51,993 bases of DNA from NCBI GenBank assembly GCA_029266495.1, contig JAQSWS010000020.1, positions 1-51,993 on the forward strand, read 5' to 3'. The translations under genes were made by a program, and so were the position numbers. Position 1 is the first letter of the stretch, and the number at the start of each line of letters is the position of its first letter. Under the pieces are notes generated by a model. That model was not told where the DNA came from. It was given only the letters and a program-made list of their open reading frames with translations, and did no database searches. Origin of the DNA: Rariglobus sp. Lineage in GTDB: Bacteria > Verrucomicrobiota > Verrucomicrobiia > Opitutales > Opitutaceae. Below, in pieces: positions 36,966 through 44,813 of this stretch.

Positions 36966-39104
36966 TCAGAACCGGGCGGTGACGCCGAGGCGGAACGCGA
37001 GCGGTGAACCGGGGCTGATGTTGTTGTTGTTATGGGCGCTCGCGTAGTAGTCCTTCTCGAAAATATTTTCGATATTGAGCTGGGCGCGGAGGTGATCGTT
37101 GAAGCGATAGAACAGGGCGGCGTCGAAGCGCACGAAGCTCGGCAGCGTCGTGGCGGGAATGGGGGTGGCGGTGGGGAGAGCGGCGAAGATTTCGTCGCGG
37201 TAGATGACACCGAGGCCCACGCCCCACGTGGAGTTGAAGTCGTAGCGGTTCCAGAGCGAGAAGGTGTTGCGAGGAAGCTGTTGAATGCGGGTGCCGGCGG
37301 GGGTCGTGCCGCTGTCGGTGCGGGTCTCGCCGTTCTGATGGGCGTAGCCGCCGGTGATGCTCCACTCATCGGTGATGCGGCCGGAGGCGCCGAGTTCGAT
37401 GCCTTTGACGCGCTGGCCATCGACGAGGATGAGGGTGGTGGGATCGATGGGATTGGTGATCGCCTGGTTGGAGCGGTCGAGCTGGTAGGCGGCGGCGGTC
37501 AACGAAAGGCGGGGGTTCACATCCCACTTGGCGCCGATCTCGAAATTTTCGAACTCCTCGGGGTCGAGGGCGGCATTGGTGGCGGAAAGGGAGGCGAGCT
37601 GTTCTCCGGCGCGGGGGACGTAGGAGAGGGTGTAGCTGGCGTAGAGAGCGAGATTCTCAACTGGCTTGTAGATGAGGCCCACGCGCGGGGACAGGAGGTC
37701 GTCGTTGGATTTGAGATCGGTGCTGATGAGGCGTCGGTCGTCGAAATCCACTTCGAAATGATCATAGCGCAGACCGGCGATCAACTGGAGCTTCGGCAGG
37801 AGTTGGATCTGGTCCTGGATATAGACGGCGATATTTTCGGCGACGCTGTAGTTGTTGGCGTCGGTGGTGCTGGCGTTGAAGAAGAGCGGACCGGTGTAGC
37901 GGGGATTGCTGACGGGGACGCTGCCCAGCGAGGTGATGCCGACGGGGGTGGACGAGCCAGTGAGGCGCAGATTGTCGGTTTCCTGGCGGCCGAGTTCGAC
38001 GCCGGTGAGAAGCTTGTGCTCGATGGGGCCGGTGTCGAAATCGAAGACGACATCGGTTTGGTTGAGGATGTTTTCGCGGTCGGTGGCGTTATTGTAGGCG
38101 CCAATGGCCACGGTGCCGGCGGTGACGGCGCCGTTGGCGAACACGTTTTGATAGAACTTGTCGTAGGAGGCGTAGCGGGTGGCGTTGCGCAGCGTGGTGC
38201 CGTTGACAAACTTGTGATCGAGCGAGGCGGTCACGGCGCGCATGTAGGAATGGGTGGGGCTGCGGTCGGGATCGCCGAAGAAGGTGGATTCGTCGGTCTC
38301 GAGCGGTTCGCCCTGGAAGGAGGGGATGCCGCGGTCGGCGACGCGCTCGTCGTTGAAGTATTCGAAGCCGATGCGGAGGGTGGTCTGTTCGGAGAGCGCC
38401 CAGCCGAGGGTGGGATTGATGCCTTGGCGGCGGAGGTCGACGTCGTCGCGGAAGCTGTCGGACTCCTCGTAAAGGGCGGTGAGGCGGAGAGCGACCGTGG
38501 TGCTCAAGGACTGGTTGAAGTCGATGGTGGAACGGTATTGGTCCCACGAGCCGGCAAGGGCGGAGACTTCGTAGAAGGACTTGCCGTCGAGCACGGCCTG
38601 CTTGGTGACGCGGTTGATGACGCCGCCGGGGCCGCCACGGCCAAAGATCATGCCGTTGGGGCCCTTCAACGCCTCCAGGCGTTCGATGTTGTAGAAATCG
38701 CGGTAGTATTGGACGTCGTCGCGGAGGCCATCGACGAAGTAGTCGCCGGTGGAGCTGTTGCCGCGGAGAACGACGGTGTCGCGGTTGCCTTCGCCTTGGG
38801 CGGTGCCCACGCCGGGGACGTAGCGAACGGCATCGCCGATGCTCGTGGTGGCGGTGTCGTCGAGGAGGGATTCGGTGAGGACGCTGATGGACTGCGGCGT
38901 GTCGATGAGGGCGGTGTCCGTCCGGGTGCCGATGGTGGCACGTTTGACCTGGTAGGGTTCACTTTGCGTGCCTTTGACCTCCACCGGGTCGAGGACGACC
39001 GACTGGTCGCCGGGCTGCGCGGTGGATTGCGCGAAGCCTGCCGAGTGCAGACTGAGGAATGTGCCGAGCAGTGCGATGCCGGCGGAGAGGGATTTGTGGT
39101 GCAT
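36966..39104 (-). CDS. TonB-dependent catecholate-siderophore receptor (Fiu-like)
   Basis: A 712-residue outer-membrane receptor. After the signal peptide (residues 1-25, ending GFAQ) the plug holds LIDTPQSISVLTESLLDD, RDTVVLRGNSSTGDYFVDGL and FYNIERLEALKGPNGMIFGR with GGPGGVINRVTK, which closely follows the Fiu/FiuA catecholate receptor pattern. The barrel ends FRLGVTARF. No STN domain is present. It is first in a unit with a PepSY gene and the AraC regulator. Upstream is a Fur-box-like palindrome rather than the AraC-type operator. Confidence 0.93.
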   Translation of the reverse strand: MHHKSLSAGIALLGTFLSLHSAGFAQSTAQPGDQSVVLDPVEVKGTQSEPYQVKRATIGTRTDTALIDTPQSISVLTESLLDDTATTSIGDAVRYVPGVGTAQGEGNRDTVVLRGNSSTGDYFVDGLRDDVQYYRDFYNIERLEALKGPNGMIFGRGGPGGVINRVTKQAVLDGKSFYEVSALAGSWDQYRSTIDFNQSLSTTVALRLTALYEESDSFRDDVDLRRQGINPTLGWALSEQTTLRIGFEYFNDERVADRGIPSFQGEPLETDESTFFGDPDRSPTHSYMRAVTASLDHKFVNGTTLRNATRYASYDKFYQNVFANGAVTAGTVAIGAYNNATDRENILNQTDVVFDFDTGPIEHKLLTGVELGRQETDNLRLTGSSTPVGITSLGSVPVSNPRYTGPLFFNASTTDANNYSVAENIAVYIQDQIQLLPKLQLIAGLRYDHFEVDFDDRRLISTDLKSNDDLLSPRVGLIYKPVENLALYASYTLSYVPRAGEQLASLSATNAALDPEEFENFEIGAKWDVNPRLSLTAAAYQLDRSNQAITNPIDPTTLILVDGQRVKGIELGASGRITDEWSITGGYAHQNGETRTDSGTTPAGTRIQQLPRNTFSLWNRYDFNSTWGVGLGVIYRDEIFAALPTATPIPATTLPSFVRFDAALFYRFNDHLRAQLNIENIFEKDYYASAHNNNNISPGSPLAFRLGVTARF

Positions 39105-39167
39105 GGTGTGAAGTGAGGGTGCCCGAACTCGACGGAGTTGAAGGCGGGAGGATGGCAGCGTTCTAGG

Positions 39168-39182
39168 TGAGACTCTATCTCA
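39168..39182. promoter_or_regulatory. Candidate Fur box upstream of receptor-PepSY-AraC unit
   Basis: TGAGACTCTATCTCA is an inverted repeat (TGAGA-N5-TCTCA) fitting the 7-1-7 shape of Fur-type operators, 64 bases upstream of the receptor start in a locally AT-rich stretch. The remaining intergenic space 39,105-39,293 shows no gene. Confidence 0.5.
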
Positions 39183-39293
39183 GAAGGGGCAAGGGTAAAT
39201 TAATACTGGGTCTCAATTTCAGCAAAAAGGGGGACAAATGGGTGAGGATGAGCCTTGCGAAGGGGGCGGGAGCGGGGCACTGACGGGGTTTTT

Positions 39294-40655
39294 ATGAGTG
39301 AACCGCAGACCCAAGGTTTCGAGAAGGTGCAGCAGGACGCGCAGGCGGCGGTGCGTCTGGCCGAGGATGCATGGAAGTCCCAGGCGCCGGCCCGGTTGCT
39401 GGCGGCGTTGCAGGAATGCGACCGGGTGCTGCAGGCGTTGCCGGCGGAGCTGACCGTCGAGGGCACCGGGGCGCCGGATCCGGCGGATGCGCTGGCGAAG
39501 GAACGGGCGTTATTGTGGCTTTGGCGGGGGCGTTTTTTGGTGATGGCGGACAAGACCGAGGTCGTGGTGCAGGGATTGCACAGCCTCGACCAGGCGATCG
39601 CACGGTTGCGTCCGGCGGGAGCGCGTGACGGGGCGGAGGAGGCGCTGGCGATTGCGTGGATGAATCGTGGAAGCGGGCTGTTCCGGCTGGAGTCGCGGGA
39701 TGCGCTGGCCGAGGCCGTGCGCAGTTACGACCAGGCGATCGAGCTTCTGGAGCGCGCTCCGGAGCGCATGTGCAACGCGCTCGGTGCTTCGTGGATGAAC
39801 CGGGGCGTGGGCCTGATGAATCTCGACCACGTGAAGGATACCAAGGACGCGACGGCGGCCCGGCTGGCGGACGCGGCCAAGTCGCTCGAACGGGCGATTT
39901 CCGTGCTGGAGCCCGTCGCGTCCACGCAACCGGCGGCGCGGCATAACCTCGCGTCAACGTGGTCGAATCTCGGGATGTTGCGCACCCGTCTGGAGGATCC
40001 GGCTGGTGCGATGGCGGCGCACCGGAACGCGGTGGATTTGTTTCGTCCGCTCGTGGCGGCGGCGGGGGACGCGGGCGAGACTTTTGAACTGGCGGCGCGG
40101 TTGTTCAATCTTGGGCAGGCGTGCGGCGCGGCGGGCGATACCGCGGCGGCGCTGGCGGCGGGGCGCGAGGCGCTGGCGCTCGCCGGCTCCGTGAAGACGG
40201 GGGATCCGCAGGCGGTCGAGCTCATGCTGCGCACGCGTCACGCGTTGTGCGTGGTGCTGGGGGGGCTGCTGGCGGCGGGGCGGACGAAGACGGCGGATCC
40301 GGAGCGGGCCGCGCGCCTGGCAGAGGCGGGCGACCTGGTGGAGGACGGCCTGGCGGATTTGCGCGCGCGCGGCCAGGTGTCCGCGGGCGTGGCGGCGGCG
40401 GGCACGCGGCTGTATGAATTCGGCGCGTGGCTTTATCGCACGCAGCAGCCCCAGTTTCTCGGCGAGTTTTTGCTGGAGCATCTGGGTGAGGACAAGGCGA
40501 GGGCGGGAATCGCGGCGGCGGCGGTGCAGGCGGCGCGGCAGGCGTTTGTGCAGCGTAGTTTCACGGACACTACACACGGCGATATGGAGCGCGTGCTCGA
40601 CATCCTGCAGGAGCTGGGCGCGGTGGAGGCACGGGTGAAGGCGCTGGGGACGTGA
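39294..40655 (+). CDS. Tetratricopeptide-like helical protein
   Basis: A 453-residue cytoplasmic protein starting MSEPQTQGFEKVQQDAQAAV. It is almost entirely paired helices with TPR-like spacing (AIAWMNRGSGLFRLESRDAL; GASWMNRGVGLMNLDHVKDT; STWSNLGMLRTRLEDPAGAM). Such folds act as protein-binding scaffolds. It is the first gene on the plus strand after the iron island, and the CobW-type gene begins 30 bases after its stop, so they may share an mRNA. No partner is known. Confidence 0.8.
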   Translation: MSEPQTQGFEKVQQDAQAAVRLAEDAWKSQAPARLLAALQECDRVLQALPAELTVEGTGAPDPADALAKERALLWLWRGRFLVMADKTEVVVQGLHSLDQAIARLRPAGARDGAEEALAIAWMNRGSGLFRLESRDALAEAVRSYDQAIELLERAPERMCNALGASWMNRGVGLMNLDHVKDTKDATAARLADAAKSLERAISVLEPVASTQPAARHNLASTWSNLGMLRTRLEDPAGAMAAHRNAVDLFRPLVAAAGDAGETFELAARLFNLGQACGAAGDTAAALAAGREALALAGSVKTGDPQAVELMLRTRHALCVVLGGLLAAGRTKTADPERAARLAEAGDLVEDGLADLRARGQVSAGVAAAGTRLYEFGAWLYRTQQPQFLGEFLLEHLGEDKARAGIAAAAVQAARQAFVQRSFTDTTHGDMERVLDILQELGAVEARVKALGT

Positions 40656-40685
40656 GTGTCACGGTTTGATTCTTTTTAATCCACC

Positions 40686-41840
40686 ATGCTGCCACCGCTG
40701 AATACGAAGCCGCCGGTGACGGTGCTTTGCGGGTTTTTGGGCGCGGGGAAGACCACGCTGCTCAACCATCTTTTGCGCCAGGCGGAGGGACGCCGCTGGG
40801 CGGCGGTGGTCAATGATGTGGCGGCGATCAACATCGACGCGGCGGTCGTGCGCGCCGGGGCGGAGACGGCGGCGTCCCGCGATGTCGTGGAACTGGGCAA
40901 TGGCTGCGTGTGCTGCTCCAGCAAGGACGAACTGGCCGAGACCGTCGCCGAGCTCGCGGCGGCGGGCCGCTACGAGCATATCCTGGTGGAGACGACGGGC
41001 GTGGCCGAGCCGCGCGGGATCGCGAATTTGTTTACGCGGAAAAATCCGTTCGGGCGCACGCTGGGGGATTTCGCGACGTTGTCGGCGCTGGTGACCGTGA
41101 TCGACGCGGCTTGTTTTTCGGCGGAGGCCGAAAAACAAAAAATCATGGATCCCCGGCGGCTGAATCCCAAAACCGGAGACCGCCCGGTGTTTGAGTTGAT
41201 GATGGAACAGGTGGAATGCGCGGATGTGGTGGTGATCAACCAGTGTGATCGCGCGAGCGGAACGGAGTTGGCGCGGGTTGAGGAAATCGTGCGCGGGTTG
41301 AATACGCGGGCGGAGATCATGCGCACGGAGCGCGGGCAGGTGGCGAGCGAGTGGTTGCTCGGGCGCGCGCGTTTCGACGCCGCGGAGACGTTGAAGGCGG
41401 CGCGCTGGGTGCGCGTGCTCAACGCCGCCGCGCCCGGGGTGGTTGCGCCGGTGATCAAACGGCCGGCGCACGAGGAGAAATATGGAATAACGAGCTTTGT
41501 GTATCAGGCGCGGCGTCCGTTTGCGCGGGAGCGTTTTCACGCGCTGATGGAAACGGGCGTGCCGGGGCTGCTGAGGGCGAAGGGATTTTTTTGGACGCGG
41601 GAGCAGCCGGACGAGATGGGGTTTCTGTCGGTTGCGGGCGGGGTGGTGCGCTACGACACGCTTAATTACTGGTGGGCGGCGTTGATTGAAAACGGCAAGG
41701 CGCGGCTGGAGGAGCGGCCGGAGATGATCCGCGCATTATGGGTCGAGCCGCATGGCGACCGGCGGCAGGAGCTGGTTTTCATTGGCGTGGGTTTGCAGGA
41801 GGCGGCGGTGCGGACGGCGCTGGATGCGTGCCTGGCGTGA
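40686..41840 (+). CDS. CobW/COG0523 GTPase, metal chaperone
   Basis: A 384-residue cytoplasmic G3E GTPase. Walker [10 protein letters not shown] lies at residues 16-24, the metal-binding CxCC motif GNGCVCC at 71-77, the switch segment [11 protein letters not shown] near residue 100, and the base-specificity segment VVVINQCD near 180. The C-terminal CobW domain holds [13 protein letters not shown] and the short helix-strand units up to the end. Members deliver Zn, Co or other metals to client proteins or act during zinc shortage. The substrate here cannot be told. It sits between a TPR gene and a DUF481-like gene. Confidence 0.92.
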   Translation: MLPPLNTKPPVTVLCGFLGAGKTTLLNHLLRQAEGRRWAAVVNDVAAINIDAAVVRAGAETAASRDVVELGNGCVCCSSKDELAETVAELAAAGRYEHILVETTGVAEPRGIANLFTRKNPFGRTLGDFATLSALVTVIDAACFSAEAEKQKIMDPRRLNPKTGDRPVFELMMEQVECADVVVINQCDRASGTELARVEEIVRGLNTRAEIMRTERGQVASEWLLGRARFDAAETLKAARWVRVLNAAAPGVVAPVIKRPAHEEKYGITSFVYQARRPFARERFHALMETGVPGLLRAKGFFWTREQPDEMGFLSVAGGVVRYDTLNYWWAALIENGKARLEERPEMIRALWVEPHGDRRQELVFIGVGLQEAAVRTALDACLA

Positions 41841-41863
41841 GGCGGGGCCTTGGAACGGGAATT

Positions 41864-41883
41864 CCCTGAGCTCCGGCTCAGGG
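41864..41883. repeat. Hairpin repeat variant CCCTGAGC-TCCG-GCTCAGGG
   Basis: It is a stem-loop of the same size and flanks (GAATTCCCTGA / CAGGGCCAC) as the hairpins at 10,933 and 11,440, with paired base changes in the stem. It lies 24 bases after the CobW stop and may terminate that mRNA. Confidence 0.7.
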
Positions 41884-41946
41884 CCACATTTTTAAAGACA
41901 GCGATAAAAGGGGAAACCACGCGGGCGGAGGGGCGTCCAAGGTCGG

Positions 41947-42942
41947 GTGTCATTTGGACTCAAACATGGATTTCGGATCATGGGCGTTGCGGTGGCGGTG
42001 TTGTTGCGCGCGCAGGCGGCGGAGGATGTTCTTCCGCCGGTGCCGGATGTGCTGGTGTATAACGACGGCGATCGCGTGCAGGGGCGGCTGATCACGCGGG
42101 AGGGTGACACGCTGGTTTTCCAGTCGGTGCGTTTCGGTGAGCTCCGTGTGCCGGCGTCGGAGGCGAGCATCGTCACGGCGGGGGCCTCGGCGGGGCCGCT
42201 GCCGGCTCCCCCGGGAACCGGGGCAACGCCGGCGGCCGCGGAATCGCCCCACAGGCTTGCGCAGGCGCTCCGGGATTTTTTCGGGCCGTGGAGCGGACGG
42301 TTTGTGGTTTCGGCGCAGGTGGTGAGCGATGCGAGCGATCGCACCGATGTCATGCTGGAAGCGTCGGTTAATCGCACTTGGGCGAAGGACGAGGTCAACC
42401 TGACGGCGCGTTACGATTTCAACAAGACGGACGAGGTGAACACCACGAACATCTTTCGCACGAACGGCCTGTGGCGGCACACGTTGCCCAGGCGGTTGTT
42501 CACCGTCTACCGGCCCGCGCTGGAATGGAATCGCGGAGACGTGAGCGACGAGGTGGAGCACAACTACATTTTGATGCAGCAGGAGGTGGGTCTTGGCGTG
42601 AAGGTGGTGGACCGCGATGACTGGAAGGTGCGCACGGGTGTCGCCGAGAATTTTTTCAACAACTGGGATTTGCTCACCGATACGCAGCACGCGGCCCGCG
42701 TGGAGTCCGTGTTTTTGGAGGCCGACATCAAGTTCCCCTGGCGCATCGTCGTGACGGAGCGCGCGGTGTATTACTACTCCTTCGCGACCGGCGGGGACGG
42801 CTGGGAACACCAGTTCGAGGTTACGAAGAAACTCACCGACACGCTGAGCCTCGGGCTGCGCCACGAGGTGCGTTACAACGCGCCGGATGTGCGCACGACG
42901 GATTATTCGTTGCTGCGGCTGCTGCTGGGATTCGACTTTTAA
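41947..42942 (+). CDS. DUF481-like outer-membrane protein
   Basis: A 331-residue exported protein. From a GTG start the signal peptide is SFGLKHGFRIMGVAVAVLLR with cleavage after QAA; an ATG at 41,980 is the alternative. The next ~60 residues (VLVYNDGDRVQGRLITREGD) form the small beta domain often seen ahead of DUF481. A Pro/Ala linker follows, then a beta-barrel of ~200 residues (FVVSAQVVSDASDRTDVMLE) ending in LLGFDF. The function of DUF481 proteins is unknown. It lies 106 bases downstream of the CobW gene. Confidence 0.8.
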   Translation: MSFGLKHGFRIMGVAVAVLLRAQAAEDVLPPVPDVLVYNDGDRVQGRLITREGDTLVFQSVRFGELRVPASEASIVTAGASAGPLPAPPGTGATPAAAESPHRLAQALRDFFGPWSGRFVVSAQVVSDASDRTDVMLEASVNRTWAKDEVNLTARYDFNKTDEVNTTNIFRTNGLWRHTLPRRLFTVYRPALEWNRGDVSDEVEHNYILMQQEVGLGVKVVDRDDWKVRTGVAENFFNNWDLLTDTQHAARVESVFLEADIKFPWRIVVTERAVYYYSFATGGDGWEHQFEVTKKLTDTLSLGLRHEVRYNAPDVRTTDYSLLRLLLGFDF

Positions 42943-42956
42943 GCGGGAGGGACGGC

Positions 42957-42993
42957 AGACCGGTTTGTCACTTATTAAGTGACAAACCGGTCT
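42957..42993. terminator. Two-way terminator palindrome
   Basis: Perfect 18-bp arms starting AGACCGGTTTGTCACTTA around a single central base, lying between convergent genes. The core GTCACTTATTAAGTGAC recurs at 49,827-49,843, again between convergent genes. Confidence 0.65.
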
Positions 42994-43117
42994 GAGGGGA
43001 GGGGCCCGGGCCGGACGCGCGGGGTGGCGTGGCGAGGGTTTGTTGTATCAGTATTCTGGTGACGGCGACGGCGGGGTGGGTTCGCCGGGCTCGGGAATGG
43101 AGCGGTGCTGGGCGGGC

Positions 43118-43405
43118 TCAGGCGAGCAGGTCGCGGAATCCGGGGTGACGCTCGATGAAAACGGCGACGTAGGAGCAGGCGGGGACGACGAGCCAGTTGC
43201 GCTGGCGGGCCTCGGCGAGGGCGGCGCGCACGAGTTGCTCGGCGAGTCCGCGTCCGCGGAGGGCGGGCGGAACGTAGGTGTGGGTGAAGATCATACGGTC
43301 GCCCTCGAGCAGGTAGTCGGCGTGCGCGAGGTGGCCGTCGATCTCGGCGACGAATCGGGAGGCGGCGATGTCATGACGGATGGTGACGGGTGGCAGCTCG
43401 GGCAT
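43118..43405 (-). CDS. GNAT-like acetyltransferase (YjdJ type)
   Basis: A 95-residue protein starting MPELPPVTIRHDIAASRFVA. The acetyl-CoA binding segment PPALRGRGLAEQLVRAALAE (about residues 46-65) and the following RNWLVVPACSYVAVFIERHP match the short GNAT subfamily (COG2388). The substrate is unknown. It lies 35 bases after the hairpin that separates it from the WD40 gene upstream. Confidence 0.88.
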   Translation of the reverse strand: MPELPPVTIRHDIAASRFVAEIDGHLAHADYLLEGDRMIFTHTYVPPALRGRGLAEQLVRAALAEARQRNWLVVPACSYVAVFIERHPGFRDLLA

Positions 43406-43439
43406 GACGGGGCGTGGTTAACGGGGAAAGGCCGGGCGT

Positions 43440-43466
43440 CCAAAGTAACCCAATAGGTTACTTTGG
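43440..43466. terminator. 11-bp hairpin after the WD40 gene
   Basis: Arms CCAAAGTAACC and complement around the loop CAATA, related to the hairpin at 25,216-25,250. It lies 9 bases past the WD40 stop and probably ends its mRNA. Confidence 0.6.
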
Positions 43467-43474
43467 GTGTGGGA

Positions 43475-44539
43475 TCAGGCTTCGATTTTGAGCACGTAGA
43501 CGACGCCTTTTTCGCTGCCGACGGCGAGGAAGCGGTCGTCGGGGGACCAGGCGAGTTTGGTGGCGGGCGCGGGCATTTTGACGGTGGCGCGGAGCGGTTG
43601 CGGGCGTTCGGGACTCCAGAGTTGGAGGACGCCATCGGCGCTGGCGGTGGCGAGCAGGCCGTGGGCGCGCTGGAAGGCGACGGCGCAGACTTTCGCGTCG
43701 TGGGGTAACATCACGGGTTCGCGGCCCTCGGGGCCGGCGCCGGTGCAATCCCAGAGGCAGGCGTCCTTGCCGCCGCCGGTGGCGAGCCAGTGCGATTCGC
43801 GGTCGAAGGAGAGTTCCTTCACCTTGCTCTCGTAGCCGCTCATGTGGAACTCGTCGTTGGCCTCCGGAAGCCAGAGGTGGACGCTTGGGTCCTGGTTGCC
43901 GGAGACGAGCCAGCGGTTGTCGGGCGACCAGACGAGGGCGTGAATGCCATTGGCGTAGGCGAATTCTTTTTGGGCGATGAAGTCATCGGCGTCCCACAGG
44001 CACACTCCGCCGAAGTAAGCGGATGCCAGGCAACCGCCGGCGGGTTGCCAGGCGATGGCGCTGATGGTTTTCGGCGCGGGTTTGAAGGCATGGAGCGTCG
44101 AGCCGTCGGGGCGCAGAAACGCGAGGTGACGGCCGGCGGCGGCGGCGAGAATGGAGGAGGAAACCTGAGGGCTGAGGCCTGAAACCTGAGTGGTGACAGG
44201 ACCGGGTCGCCACGCGAGGTGCTCGATCCAGGCGCCGCCGAGTTCGGCGGAGGCGGTGTGCTGGGCGGTGGTGGCGTCCCAAAACTTGACCTTCGAGTCC
44301 TGTCCGCCGGTGGCGAGGAGTGGTTGCGACGGATGCCAGGCAAGGCAATTGGCGCCGTCGTCATGGCCGGGGAGATCGGTGCGCGCGCCGTCGGCGGCGG
44401 CGAAAAGGGAGACGGGGCCGGAGGATGCGGCGGCGGCGAGGGTGTAGGACCCGGGGCCGGCGGCCCCCGCTACGGGGGACCAGCCGAGGTCGATCACGTA
44501 GTCGTCGAGCTGCGCGGCCCAGTGCTTGGTGAGTTGCAT
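43475..44539 (-). CDS. WD40 repeat beta-propeller protein
   Basis: A 354-residue protein without a signal peptide. About seven WD-type blades are visible, for example GANCLAWHPSQPLLATGGQD with SKVKFWD, ISAIAWQPAGGCLASAYFGG with VCLWD, and THGIHALVWSP-like segments with PSVHLWLP. Such propellers are protein-binding platforms. Inside blade-connecting sequence near residue 118, VTTQVSGLSPQVSS is encoded by a short simple repeat. The gene faces the autotransporter with a 270-base gap. No specific partner is known. Confidence 0.9.
   Translation of the reverse strand: MQLTKHWAAQLDDYVIDLGWSPVAGAAGPGSYTLAAAASSGPVSLFAAADGARTDLPGHDDGANCLAWHPSQPLLATGGQDSKVKFWDATTAQHTASAELGGAWIEHLAWRPGPVTTQVSGLSPQVSSSILAAAAGRHLAFLRPDGSTLHAFKPAPKTISAIAWQPAGGCLASAYFGGVCLWDADDFIAQKEFAYANGIHALVWSPDNRWLVSGNQDPSVHLWLPEANDEFHMSGYESKVKELSFDRESHWLATGGGKDACLWDCTGAGPEGREPVMLPHDAKVCAVAFQRAHGLLATASADGVLQLWSPERPQPLRATVKMPAPATKLAWSPDDRFLAVGSEKGVVYVLKIEA
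44160..44190. repeat. Simple repeat inside the WD40 gene
   Basis: Units of the type AAACCTGAGG / GCTGAGGCCT recur across ~31 bases and encode the T-T-Q-V-S-G-L-S-P-Q-V-S linker. It looks like an in-frame repeat insertion. Confidence 0.7.
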
Positions 44540-44813
44540 GAGGGGGTGAAATGAGCGCGGCTTGCCGGCGTGTGCAAGGCGGGAGTCAGAACGCGGTTTT
44601 TGCGCATTTTTTCGGCGTCGGAGCGGCCTTTGAGCCGGGGTAGTTGGAACCTAGATACAAAGACGGGAGAACCTCCGTGGTTGATCGTGTTATTAAAACG
44701 TAAAAATCCATTTGGGCCTAGGGGGTTAGGGGAGATCGGGGCTTATCGATTTGCAGAAGGTTTTCCTTTCCGCCTTCAAGGGCGCGCAAGATCCAGTAGC
44801 GACCGAACTAACG
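44540..44813. other. Divergent intergenic region, WD40 / autotransporter
   Basis: About 270 bases hold no gene. The stretch TTGATCGTGTTATTAAAACGTAAAAATC (44,681-44,708 region) is AT-rich and may carry the autotransporter promoter. No operator was recognised. A TTG-started extension of the autotransporter frame begins at 44,751 but adds no signal-like residues. Confidence 0.5.
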
